A stretch of 5,015 bases of DNA from a bacterium (lineage in GTDB: Bacteria > SZUA-182), in contig QIFF01000288.1 of NCBI GenBank assembly GCA_003230635.1, forward strand, positions 1 through 5,015, given 5' to 3'. The translations under genes and the position numbers were made by a program. The notes under the pieces were generated by a model that saw nothing but the letters and a program-made list of their open reading frames with translations, was not told where the DNA came from and did no database searches. This document shows, in pieces, positions 1 through 5,015 of this stretch (the first letter of the stretch is position 1; every line of letters begins with the position of its first letter).

Positions 1-44
1 TCAAAACCGCGCTCACGATAACGTCGTTCCCAAAATTCGTCCAT
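1..44 (-). CDS. Possible 5' end of an unidentified gene running off the left edge
   Basis: An ATG at 44-42 opens a frame that stays open to the window edge and reads MDEFWERRYRERGF. A purine-rich stretch GGGGTGAAGG lies directly before the ATG, so GGTGA sits three bases upstream, which is a usable ribosome binding site. Fourteen residues are too few to identify a family. On the opposite strand, frame 2 is also open from the left edge to a TAG at 80-82 and could be the tail of a gene pointing right. The sequence cannot decide between the two, or whether either is real. Confidence 0.2.
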   Translation of the reverse strand, partial: MDEFWERRYRERGF

Positions 45-120
45 CCTTCACCCCGCCAAGCAATAAATACGCCTCAAGCTAGCATAAAAACTAACAAAAG
101 GCAAGGCTAGATACTGTACT

Positions 121-175
121 TGTCAACCACAAATAGAAATGTCCGGTTTTAAAAAAATTAGAAGTGTCCTCTTTT
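121..175. mobile_element. Isolated IS21-like insertion sequence end (relic)
   Basis: The segment begins TGTCAACCAC and carries two similar 18-base units, at 133-150 and 158-175, which match at 14 of 18 positions and share TAGAA-TGTCC--TTTT at a 25-base spacing. A TGT terminus followed by closely spaced internal repeats containing AATGTCC is the layout known for IS21-type elements, where the transposase binds several copies at each end. No transposase or IstB-like ATPase is encoded to the right, so this would be a deleted or solo end. The TGTCAA at 121-126 reads TTGACA on the minus strand, a perfect -35 box pointing left, but I see no -10 at the right distance. The family assignment rests on pattern resemblance only. 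Confidence 0.4.
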
Positions 176-429
176 TTGTCCGAAAGAAAAGTTTTTCCAA
201 GGTGTGCAGGTTCGCTGTTTGAGCCGGAGGGAAACTATACCTTTGATTATAGCCAGGCAGGTAATTTGCCAAAAACCGGCATTTGGCTGTTAGGGTGTCA
301 TATTGACTTGGCTGTAACAGGGGAAAACGCTTGCTCTCTATATATTATTGACACATTTGGGTATTTATAAACCTGGAGATAGGTGTTTATCTGTGGCTAA
401 AAAATTGAGGGCACCTTGAGGGGAAACTT
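176..429. other. Gene-poor stretch between the IS-like end and the PHP gene
   Basis: No convincing gene is seen. A 68-codon frame on the plus strand (164-370, GTG start) begins inside the IS-like repeats, has no ribosome binding site and resembles no family I know, so I do not call it. At 271-300 lies a stretch that matches the reverse complement of the IS-like end 121-150 at 19 of 30 positions without gaps, and it ends in TGTCA; this could be a decayed partner end. The stretch also holds GAGGGCACCTTGA at 407-419, which recurs inverted at 1772-1784. No clear rho-independent terminator follows the PHP gene. Confidence 0.4.
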
Positions 430-1074
430 CTAACAGCGGTCGGCCAGGATTTGGGCGTTTTGCCAGAGCTGGCGGATTTGGTTTTCGTTGAGGCCGGCTC
501 CGTGGGCGATTCGCTCAGCTTGTTCCCGGCTAATCAGGTCTTCCGGGGTATGGGCGTCCGTATTGAGCACCAGAGATGCGCCGCTGATAATGGCCATTTT
601 GGCTACCTGCCCGTTGCTCAGGCAATGCCCCTGGCGGCTGCTAAGCTCCAGGAAAATCCCTTTTTCTTTGGCCAACTCAGCCTCTTCCAGGGTAATCAGT
701 CCGGGGTGGGCCAGGATGTCAATCTCAGACTCCAGCGCCGCACGGTTAGTGCCGGGGATAACCGGTTCGACAATGGTCTCCCCATGCACCAGAATCAGCT
801 TCGCCCCCAGTCGGCGCGCTTTTTGGGCCATTTCAGGAATAATCGCCGGCGGAAAATGGGTCAACTCTATTCCCGGAATAGCCTTAATCTTCCAGTGTTG
901 GTTGGCTGTCCGGCAGGCTTGAATTATGCGGGGAAGAATCTGTTCCAGGTTAGAGGTATCGGCGTGGTCGGTAACGGCAATGGCCTGGCAGCCTTTGACC
1001 TGGGCGCGGCGAATTAATTCCAGGGGGAGTAGAACGCCGTCACTTAGTAAAGAATGGGTGTGTAAATCAAGCAT
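430..1074 (-). CDS. PHP-domain metal-dependent phosphoesterase (histidinol-phosphatase-like)
   Basis: A complete 214-residue single-domain protein of the PHP superfamily (polymerase and histidinol phosphatase), whose members hydrolyse phosphoesters at a cluster of metal ions. The metal-binding motifs appear in the expected order: HTH at residues 5-7, SDG at 11-13, TDH at 35-37, GIE at 68-70, VHGE at 96-99, AHPG at 122-125 and NTDAH at 171-175. Nothing essential is missing, so it should be active, probably in the cytoplasm because no signal peptide or membrane segment is visible. The frame extends to a TTG at 1104, but I choose the ATG at 1074: it places the HTH motif at the very N-terminus, as is usual, and follows a purine-rich AGAGAA, while the TTG has no ribosome binding site. 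That start overlaps the end of the RNase H-like gene by 8 bases, indicating translational coupling. The substrate cannot be read from sequence. Histidinol phosphate is only one possibility, and no histidine genes are nearby. Confidence 0.9.
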   Translation of the reverse strand: MLDLHTHSLLSDGVLLPLELIRRAQVKGCQAIAVTDHADTSNLEQILPRIIQACRTANQHWKIKAIPGIELTHFPPAIIPEMAQKARRLGAKLILVHGETIVEPVIPGTNRAALESEIDILAHPGLITLEEAELAKEKGIFLELSSRQGHCLSNGQVAKMAIISGASLVLNTDAHTPEDLISREQAERIAHGAGLNENQIRQLWQNAQILADRC

Positions 1075-1459
1075 GAAATTCTCTGGAATCCAGGTGTTCT
1101 TCAAGCATTTTGACGGTCACGCTTTCAAAAAGCTCAATTAACTTTTTGGCTTCCTCATGGAAACCCTTCATCATATGATCAGGACATAAACCGGTAGAAC
1201 TAAGCTGGCTGCAAAGATCGGGATTGTTCAAAAAGAGGGTCACGCGACTCGCTCCCATTCCTTTAGCCTTCTTGAGGGCCAACAAAAGGGCGGAATAATC
1301 CTGGAGATTCTTATCGGCCAGAGTGACATTTTCCCTGATTGTGCTGAGGATGTTATCATCATCATCCTTGACTAATATTTCTACAACCCGGCGGGAACCC
1401 GGCCTACTTTGTTTCTGACCATCGACGAAAAGATACAAATGGTCATTGCCACCTGCCAT
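1067..1459 (-). CDS. Small RNase H-fold (RVT_3-like) protein with altered active site
   Basis: A 130-residue protein with the outline of the RNase HI / RVT_3 fold: a first strand LYLFVDG (8-14), a hairpin strand RVVEILVKDDDDNIL, a helix NLQDYSALLLALKKAKGMG (51-69) corresponding to the usual NNxAEYxAL helix, then strand VTLFLNN and a C-terminal helix. The first catalytic Asp is kept (D13). The usual Glu of AEY is Asp (D54), and the usual Asp of the DS motif appears to be Asn (N78). The glycine-rich turn after the first Asp is also lost (SRPGSRR). It may therefore be weakly active or a non-catalytic nucleic-acid binder; this is inference from hand alignment. The ATG at 1459 is supported by GGTGAGG four bases upstream. 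It is the first gene of a two-gene unit with the PHP phosphoesterase, whose start it overlaps. The family assignment is moderate because the similarity is low. Confidence 0.75.
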   Translation of the reverse strand: MAGGNDHLYLFVDGQKQSRPGSRRVVEILVKDDDDNILSTIRENVTLADKNLQDYSALLLALKKAKGMGASRVTLFLNNPDLCSQLSSTGLCPDHMMKGFHEEAKKLIELFESVTVKMLEEHLDSREFHA

Positions 1460-1463
1460 AAGT

Positions 1464-1470
1464 CCTCACC
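1464..1470 (-). promoter_or_regulatory. Strong ribosome binding site of the RNase H-like gene
   Basis: GGTGAGG on the minus strand, four bases before the ATG at 1459. It matches the GGTGA part of the anti-Shine-Dalgarno complement and fixes the start of this gene. Confidence 0.75.
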
Positions 1471-1517
1471 CCCCGTCCCAGAAGAAATAAACAGCAAGAG
1501 ATATAAAAAGCAATTTA

Positions 1518-1546
1518 ATTGTAGCATAAAAGGAAGAAAGATGCAA
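1518..1546 (-). promoter_or_regulatory. Sigma-70/sigma-A-type promoter for the RNase H-like/PHP unit
   Basis: On the minus strand TTGCAT (1546-1541) is followed after exactly 17 bases by TACAAT (1523-1518). Each hexamer differs from consensus at a single strongly matched position or two, and TGC directly before the -10 gives a partial extended -10. Transcription would start near 1511, leaving about 50 untranslated bases before the ATG at 1459. The promoter would make the two downstream genes a unit independent of the polysaccharide genes. Confidence 0.65.
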
Positions 1547-1771
1547 CCCCCAGCCCAAAATCCCACCACCTGGCCTGGGCCAATATCAACCAGGCATAGC
1601 CTTTTATGTTACAGTACAAAAAGGGGGATTATCTATTTCTCTTATGGGTGCTTTAAAAAATAAGAATTTTCGTTCAAGATCAAGGCACTTAATTTAACCG
1701 CAGGCATATGCTTGATATTCCGAGGATTAAATTTTGAGCATAAGGCAGAGATTGGGCGAAAAGGCCATTTT
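1547..1771. other. Intergenic region between the epimerase and RNase H-like genes
   Basis: No gene is seen. The stretch is AT-rich near the epimerase. It contains a 6-bp stem GCCTGG (1573-1578) / CCAGGC (1590-1595) with an 11-base loop, but no T-run follows on either strand, so I do not call a terminator. A short palindrome GCATATGC lies at about 1704-1711. I find no clear transcription stop after the epimerase, so read-through into the downstream unit is possible. Confidence 0.5.
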
Positions 1772-2704
1772 TCAAGGTGCCCTCCAGTATTCAACCGTCA
1801 AGGCTAGACCCTCTTCCAAACTGACCTGTGGCTGATAGCCTAGAGACTCTCTGGCCTGGGTTATATCCGCCTGGGAATGGCGCACATCTCCGGGTCGGGG
1901 AGCAGTGTAAACAGCCTCCTGTGAACTGCCGGTAATTTTCTTCATAATGGCTAAGAGCTGGTTTAGAGTGGTGCGCCGGCTGCAGCCGATGTTAAAAATC
2001 CGGCCTGGGGCCGAGGGCGAGCGGACAGCCAGCAGGTTGGCGTCCACTACGTTATCAATGTAGGTAAAGTCGCGGGACTGTTCCCCATCCCCATAGACGG
2101 TTGGGGCTTCTTTGGCCAGCAGCGCCTTGATAAATTTGGGAATTACCGCCGCATATTCGGAATTGGGGTCCTGACGCGGGCCAAAGACATTGAAGTAGCG
2201 CAGGATCACCGCGGGCAGGCCAAATAGCTGGTAAAAGTTTTGGCAGTATAACTCAGCGGCAAGTTTGCTGATAGCATAAGGGGAAAGGGGCTCAGTGTGC
2301 ATTGCTTCCTGCTTGGGGAGTTTGGGGTTGGCCCCGTAGACTGAGGAGGAAGAGGCAAAAACAAACCTCTTTACCTTGGCCTCCCTGGCGGCCAGAAGCA
2401 GGTTGAGGGTGCCGCCGGTGTTAATCTGATGGCAGCTTAGGGGGTCAATCAGGGAACGGGCTACGGAGGGCAGGGCTGCCTGATGAAGAACGTAATCCAC
2501 TCCCTGAACAATGGAGCGGATGGCCTCCGGGTTGCGGATATCTTCCTGGTAAAGTTCTATTTGGTTTAGATAAGCTTTAAGATTTTCCCGCCGCCCGGTG
2601 AGGAAATTGTCAATTACCCTTACCTGATGTCCCTCATCCAGCAGGTGTTCTACCAGATGTGAGCCAATAAATCCCCCTCCGCCGGTTACTAGATATACGG
2701 CCAT
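1772..2704 (-). CDS. NAD-dependent nucleotide-sugar 4-epimerase, WbpP/UDP-GlcNAc(A) type
   Basis: A complete 310-residue extended short-chain dehydrogenase/reductase, expected to invert C4 of a UDP-sugar through a 4-keto intermediate using bound NAD. It shows the nucleotide-binding TGGGGFIGSH (7-16), acidic D32 for the adenine ribose, D55, the HQAAL segment (74-78), the ASSSSVYG strand (117-124), the catalytic Y143-x3-K147 pair (SPYAISK), RYFNVFGPRQDP (169-180), and a C-terminal PRPGDVRHSQADI segment. These stretches strongly resemble WbpP and TviC, which act on UDP-N-acetylglucosamine or its uronic acid. Ser277 (RHS) falls where E. coli GalE has Tyr299; a small residue there is associated with accepting N-acetylated substrates. 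I choose the ATG at 2704, which places the Rossmann motif next to the N-terminus and follows GGGAATAAAA; an in-frame TTG at 2719 is less likely. The upstream neighbour is a UDP-N-acetylhexosamine dehydrogenase, so the pair probably supplies a uronic acid precursor. UDP-glucose or UDP-glucuronate 4-epimerase are alternatives. Confidence 0.88.
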   Translation of the reverse strand: MAVYLVTGGGGFIGSHLVEHLLDEGHQVRVIDNFLTGRRENLKAYLNQIELYQEDIRNPEAIRSIVQGVDYVLHQAALPSVARSLIDPLSCHQINTGGTLNLLLAAREAKVKRFVFASSSSVYGANPKLPKQEAMHTEPLSPYAISKLAAELYCQNFYQLFGLPAVILRYFNVFGPRQDPNSEYAAVIPKFIKALLAKEAPTVYGDGEQSRDFTYIDNVVDANLLAVRSPSAPGRIFNIGCSRRTTLNQLLAIMKKITGSSQEAVYTAPRPGDVRHSQADITQARESLGYQPQVSLEEGLALTVEYWRAP

Positions 2705-2881
2705 TTTTATTCCCAACAATCAAGTTTGTATTGTCAAAACCTAACCACAGAGTGCACCGAGAAACAATAAGTTAAGAGGGATTTCAACCCCTCTGTGCCC
2801 TCAAATTATTAGGCGTTTTATGTCTTCTTTTAATCTTCCTACATTGAAATTAATCAACAAATCAACTCGTTAGTCCAAAAT

Positions 2882-2958
2882 AGCTGTCAGTCATCAGCAT
2901 TCAGCTATTAGCTAAAATCTTTTACTGACGGCTGATGGCTGAGTGCTAATAGCTAAGA
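2882..2958. repeat. Palindrome built from degenerate heptamer repeats
   Basis: The left arm 2882-2916 divides into five 7-base units starting AGC or AGT (AGCTGTC, AGTCATC, AGCATTC, AGCTATT, AGCTAAA). The right arm 2924-2958 divides into five units of the complementary kind (ACTGACG, GCTGATG, GCTGAGT, GCTAATA, GCTAAGA). The arms are imperfect inverted repeats of about two-thirds identity and would fold into a long hairpin with a short AT-rich loop. The 7-base period with complementary polarity indicates growth by heptamer duplication rather than chance. Confidence 0.65.
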
Positions 2959-2962
2959 TTTG

Positions 2963-2992
2963 GAGAACACAGAGTTATTTCTCTGTGCACTC
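2963..2992. repeat. CACAGAG/CTCTGTG hairpin downstream of the dehydrogenase
   Basis: CACAGAG at 2968-2974 and CTCTGTG at 2981-2987 form a perfect 7-bp stem around the 6-base loop TTATTT. The stem can extend to the flanking 12-base motifs with two mismatches. It lies about 35 bases past the dehydrogenase stop codon and could slow transcription or protect the 3' end. No U-run follows on the minus strand, so a standard rho-independent terminator is not supported. Confidence 0.5.
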
Positions 2993-3025
2993 TGTGGTTC
3001 CATCCTTTCCTCTCTTTTTTTAAGT

Positions 3026-4348
3026 TTACAGCTTGATGATATGCTCGCCGGAGAAGCCCTTAAGGGCGTTGCGGGTGTCTATAATCAGGCGGGCTTCTTT
3101 GGCGATTAAGGGGTAGTCAAAGCCGCTGTGGGCGGTTAGAATGACTACACAATCGGCTTGCCGCAGAAGTTGGGCATTGAGTGGGCAGGAGGTGAGCTGC
3201 TCATGGAGAACCTCGTTGTCCAGTAAAGGGACATAGGGATCAGTATAATTGATAAGGGCACCCTTTCCCTGCAGGATTTTTATCACATCCAGGGCCGGGG
3301 ATTCACGCACGTCGTCAATGTCTTTTTTGTAGGCTACCCCAAGAATCAGAATGCGCGAGCTGTTGATACTTTTTTTCTTTTTATTCAGAGCGTCGGCAAT
3401 CAAACTGACTACGTAATAAGGCATACGGCCATTGATTTGTCCCGCCAATTCAATAAAGCGGGCTTCAAAACCCAGGGAACGCGCCTTCCAGGAGAGGTAA
3501 AAAGGGTCCACCGGAATGCAGTGTCCCCCCAGACCGGGGCCGGGGTAAAAGGGCATAAAACCAAACGGCTTACTGCTGGCGGCTTCAATTACCTCCCAGA
3601 CGTCGATTCCCAGTTTGCTGCTCATCAAGGCAATTTCATTGACCAGGCCGATGTTGACAATACGAAAGGTGTTCTCCAGTAACTTGGCCATTTCCGCTAC
3701 CTTGGGAGAAGAAACCGTTACTACCTGGTTGATAGATTGCTCGTATAGGGTGCTGGCTACTTGGGTGCATTGGGGGGTGATGCCTCCCACGACTTTGGGG
3801 ATTTTTTGCGGTGGATATGGTTCATTACCCGGGTCTACTCTCTCCGGGGAAAAGGCCAGAAAGAAATCCTTTCCCACTTCCAAGCCGCTTTGTTTCAGAA
3901 TCGGCAGGACGAGTTCCTCAGTGGTACCGGGGTAAGAAGTGCTCTCCAGGATAATCAATTGTCCCGAGTGCAAATATTGAGCAATCTGGGTGGCCGCCGC
4001 TACAATATGTGATATGTCAGGGTCTTTTGTCTTGCGTAGGGGAGTGGGAACACAGATGTTGACGCTGTCCAGTTGCTTTATGCAGCTAAAGTCAGCAGTT
4101 GCCTGGAGGTGACCGCTTTTGACCACAGCAGCTAGTTGTTCACTGGGAACATCAGGGATGTAGGAAATTCCCTGGTTAATCTGGGCTATCTTTTCTTCGT
4201 TTATCTCTATCCCCCATACCTGGAAGCCTCTTTGGGCGAATTCTACCGCCCAAGGTAATCCCACATAGCCCAGGCCGATAATGCCTAAGCGGGCCTGTTT
4301 GCTTTTAATTTTGTTGATCAGCTGGTGTGCTAAGTGCCTTTCGGCCAT
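3026..4348 (-). CDS. wbpA: UDP-N-acetyl-D-glucosamine 6-dehydrogenase, WbpA type
   Basis: A complete 440-residue nucleotide-sugar dehydrogenase, close to the usual family length, which would oxidise C6 of a UDP-N-acetylhexosamine to the uronic acid with two NAD+. Visible in order are the NAD fold GLGYVGLP (25-32) with E48 at the end of the second strand, ICVPTPL (98-104), ESTSYPGTTEE (135-145), SPERVDPGN (167-175) with the catalytic-region Glu169, AEMAKLLENTFRIVNIGLVNE (218-238) with Lys222 and Asn226, the catalytic Cys277 in GGHCIPVDPFYL (274-285), and the C-terminal UDP-binding half with LGVAYKKDIDDVRESP. These stretches, including PFGFxPxYPGPGLGGHCIP, closely follow Pseudomonas WbpA, so UDP-GlcNAc is the likeliest substrate. 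UDP-ManNAc or UDP-GalNAc remain possible. The ATG at 4348 follows AGGAACTAGGAAT and overlaps the end of the ATPase gene by 19 bases, indicating co-transcription and coupling. The product should feed the epimerase encoded downstream, for an exopolysaccharide or capsule. Confidence 0.92.
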   Translation of the reverse strand: MAERHLAHQLINKIKSKQARLGIIGLGYVGLPWAVEFAQRGFQVWGIEINEEKIAQINQGISYIPDVPSEQLAAVVKSGHLQATADFSCIKQLDSVNICVPTPLRKTKDPDISHIVAAATQIAQYLHSGQLIILESTSYPGTTEELVLPILKQSGLEVGKDFFLAFSPERVDPGNEPYPPQKIPKVVGGITPQCTQVASTLYEQSINQVVTVSSPKVAEMAKLLENTFRIVNIGLVNEIALMSSKLGIDVWEVIEAASSKPFGFMPFYPGPGLGGHCIPVDPFYLSWKARSLGFEARFIELAGQINGRMPYYVVSLIADALNKKKKSINSSRILILGVAYKKDIDDVRESPALDVIKILQGKGALINYTDPYVPLLDNEVLHEQLTSCPLNAQLLRQADCVVILTAHSGFDYPLIAKEARLIIDTRNALKGFSGEHIIKL

Positions 4349-5015
4349 ATTCCTAGTTCCTGTTCTTTGGCTTTGATGTGTTCAGCCCGCTCTTCCAAGT
4401 CCTTTTCCAGATTAACTAATCTGTCCATGATAATGTTAAGCTGCTGCATTTGCGTCTGTAATTGTTCGGCTTTTTTGTTGAGTTCCTCTTGCGCGGGCGG
4501 CTGGAATTGGTAATGCCGGCAGAGTTGTTCGATGTCTTGCCGGAGGGTGGGGGCCTCGGGCTTTGCCGGGCTGACTACAGGGGGAGTGAGGCTGGATTCC
4601 GGCTCTAGATTTAGTTCCGTCAATACCTCTTTAAGCAAATCTTCACTAATGTTTTGAACCTCTTCCACATAGCCGATTACCAGGGCTGCATCACAGATAA
4701 TGTTGATTAAGCGGGGGATCCCGTTTGAGGCGGTAACAATATGGGCTACCGCCCCTGGGCTGAACAGGCTCGGATTCTTTGCCCCGGCTACCTTCAGGCG
4801 GTGCTGGATATATTCAGCCACTTCTGGATCGCTCAGGGCTGCCAGATGATAGTTGACGGTAATCCGCTGGCGCAATTGCTTTAGTTCCGGCAAAGCCAAT
4901 GTCTGGCGCAGTTCCGGTTGTCCTACCAGGATAATTTGTAAGAGCTTATCCTTTTCCGTTTCCAGGTTGGAAAGCAGGCGGATTTCTTCCAGGGTGGAAA
5001 TCCCCAGGTTTTGGG
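4330..5015 (-). CDS. ExeA/GspA-type AAA+ ATPase with C-terminal coiled coil (5' part missing)
   Basis: The last 227 codons of a gene that begins beyond the right edge. The in-frame sequence is open to 5013, so the TTG at 4899 is an internal Leu, not a start. Numbering visible residues from 1, it opens with QNL, usually just after the Walker B DEA. It continues with LEEIRLLSNLET, the sensor-1 strand IILVGQPELR (28-36), LRQRITVNYHL (47-57) with candidate arginine fingers, and the sensor-2 helix GIPRLINIICDAAL (98-111). This order is typical of ExeA/GspA and of the ATPases of exosortase or exopolysaccharide loci. Walker A and B lie outside the window. After a Pro-rich linker (138-156) there is a charged, heptad-like coiled coil (about 176-220) in place of the peptidoglycan-binding domain of classical ExeA. 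No membrane segment is visible here. The 19-base overlap with the dehydrogenase gene supports a role in polysaccharide assembly or export, but that is inference. Confidence 0.88.
   Translation of the reverse strand, partial: QNLGISTLEEIRLLSNLETEKDKLLQIILVGQPELRQTLALPELKQLRQRITVNYHLAALSDPEVAEYIQHRLKVAGAKNPSLFSPGAVAHIVTASNGIPRLINIICDAALVIGYVEEVQNISEDLLKEVLTELNLEPESSLTPPVVSPAKPEAPTLRQDIEQLCRHYQFQPPAQEELNKKAEQLQTQMQQLNIIMDRLVNLEKDLEERAEHIKAKEQELGIWPKGT

Larger units (their letters stand above)
2743..2999. repeat. Nested inverted-repeat intergenic element
   Basis: This element fills most of the gap between the dehydrogenase and the epimerase. Its outer arms, 2743-2764 and 2978-2999, are 22 bases long and match as inverted repeats at 21 of 22 positions (AACCACAGAGTGCAC core). 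The 12-base motif CTCTGTGCACTC or a close variant occurs four times: inverted at 2750-2761, direct at 2791-2802, inverted at 2963-2974 and direct at 2981-2992. The copies form two facing pairs. A heptamer palindrome lies inside (2882-2958). The ACCACAGAG / CTCTGTGGTT motif resembles dispersed intergenic repeats I associate with several bacterial genomes. No protein is encoded, so it may be a non-autonomous or RNA-level element. Confidence 0.7.

Noticed and set aside
164..370. 68-codon plus-strand frame with GTG start
   Set aside because: It starts inside the IS-like repeats, has no ribosome binding site, and its protein shows no recognisable motif.
451..1141. Three long plus-strand frames opposite the PHP gene
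   Set aside because: They are antisense shadows of the PHP gene, whose motifs are complete and whose start is coupled to the upstream gene.
1573..1595. GCCTGG/CCAGGC stem as terminator or operator
   Set aside because: The stem is only 6 bp with an 11-base loop and no T-run, and similar stems arise readily by chance.
1381..1663. Small frames on both strands around the RNase H-like gene start
   Set aside because: They overlap the supported start, ribosome binding site and promoter of that gene and have no start signal of their own.
2704..2737. Promoter with TTGACA just upstream of the epimerase
   Set aside because: TTGACA at 2737-2732 has no -10 at 16-18 bases; the right distance falls on the ribosome binding site next to the ATG.
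2963..2992. Rho-independent terminator after the dehydrogenase
   Set aside because: The stem is good, but no U-run follows it on the minus strand.
2743..2999. CRISPR array
   Set aside because: The repeats are inverted, heptameric or irregularly spaced, with no constant direct repeat of 23 or more bases, no uniform spacers and no cas gene.
3437..4012. Plus-strand frames opposite the dehydrogenase gene
   Set aside because: The dehydrogenase is complete with all motifs, and these frames show no family features.

Overview
All recognisable genes in this window lie on the minus strand, so read it from right to left. The window suggests a Gram-positive, Clostridia-type bacterium of medium GC content (for example the Moorella, Desulfotomaculum or Pelotomaculum kind). 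The reasons are a strong GGTGAGG-type ribosome binding site, a sigma-A-like promoter, close gene overlaps, and the combination of an ExeA-like ATPase with surface-sugar genes. This placement is an impression, not a result.

Right part (3026-5015): the 3' portion of an ExeA/GspA-type AAA+ ATPase with a C-terminal coiled coil overlaps by 19 bases the start of a complete WbpA-type UDP-N-acetylhexosamine 6-dehydrogenase. Centre (1772-3025): a WbpP-like nucleotide-sugar 4-epimerase follows, separated from the dehydrogenase by about 320 bases. That gap holds a nested inverted-repeat element: an outer 22-bp repeat pair, several CTCTGTG-type copies, and an inner palindrome of degenerate heptamers. Together the dehydrogenase and epimerase could make a UDP-N-acetylhexosaminuronic acid, such as UDP-GalNAcA, for an extracellular polysaccharide. 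The ATPase could belong to its assembly or export. This looks like the end of a polysaccharide locus that continues beyond the right edge.

Left-centre (430-1546): a separate two-gene unit has its own good promoter (TTGCAT-17-TACAAT). It encodes a small RNase H-fold protein with altered catalytic positions, then a complete PHP-domain metal-dependent phosphoesterase, overlapping by 8 bases.

Left end (1-429): no convincing gene. It carries a sequence resembling the terminal repeats of an IS21-type insertion sequence, without a transposase beside it. A possible gene start runs off the left edge.

The genes themselves are of known families. The least explained items are the repeat element at 2743-2999, the RNase H-like protein, and the link between the coiled-coil ATPase and the sugar dehydrogenase.
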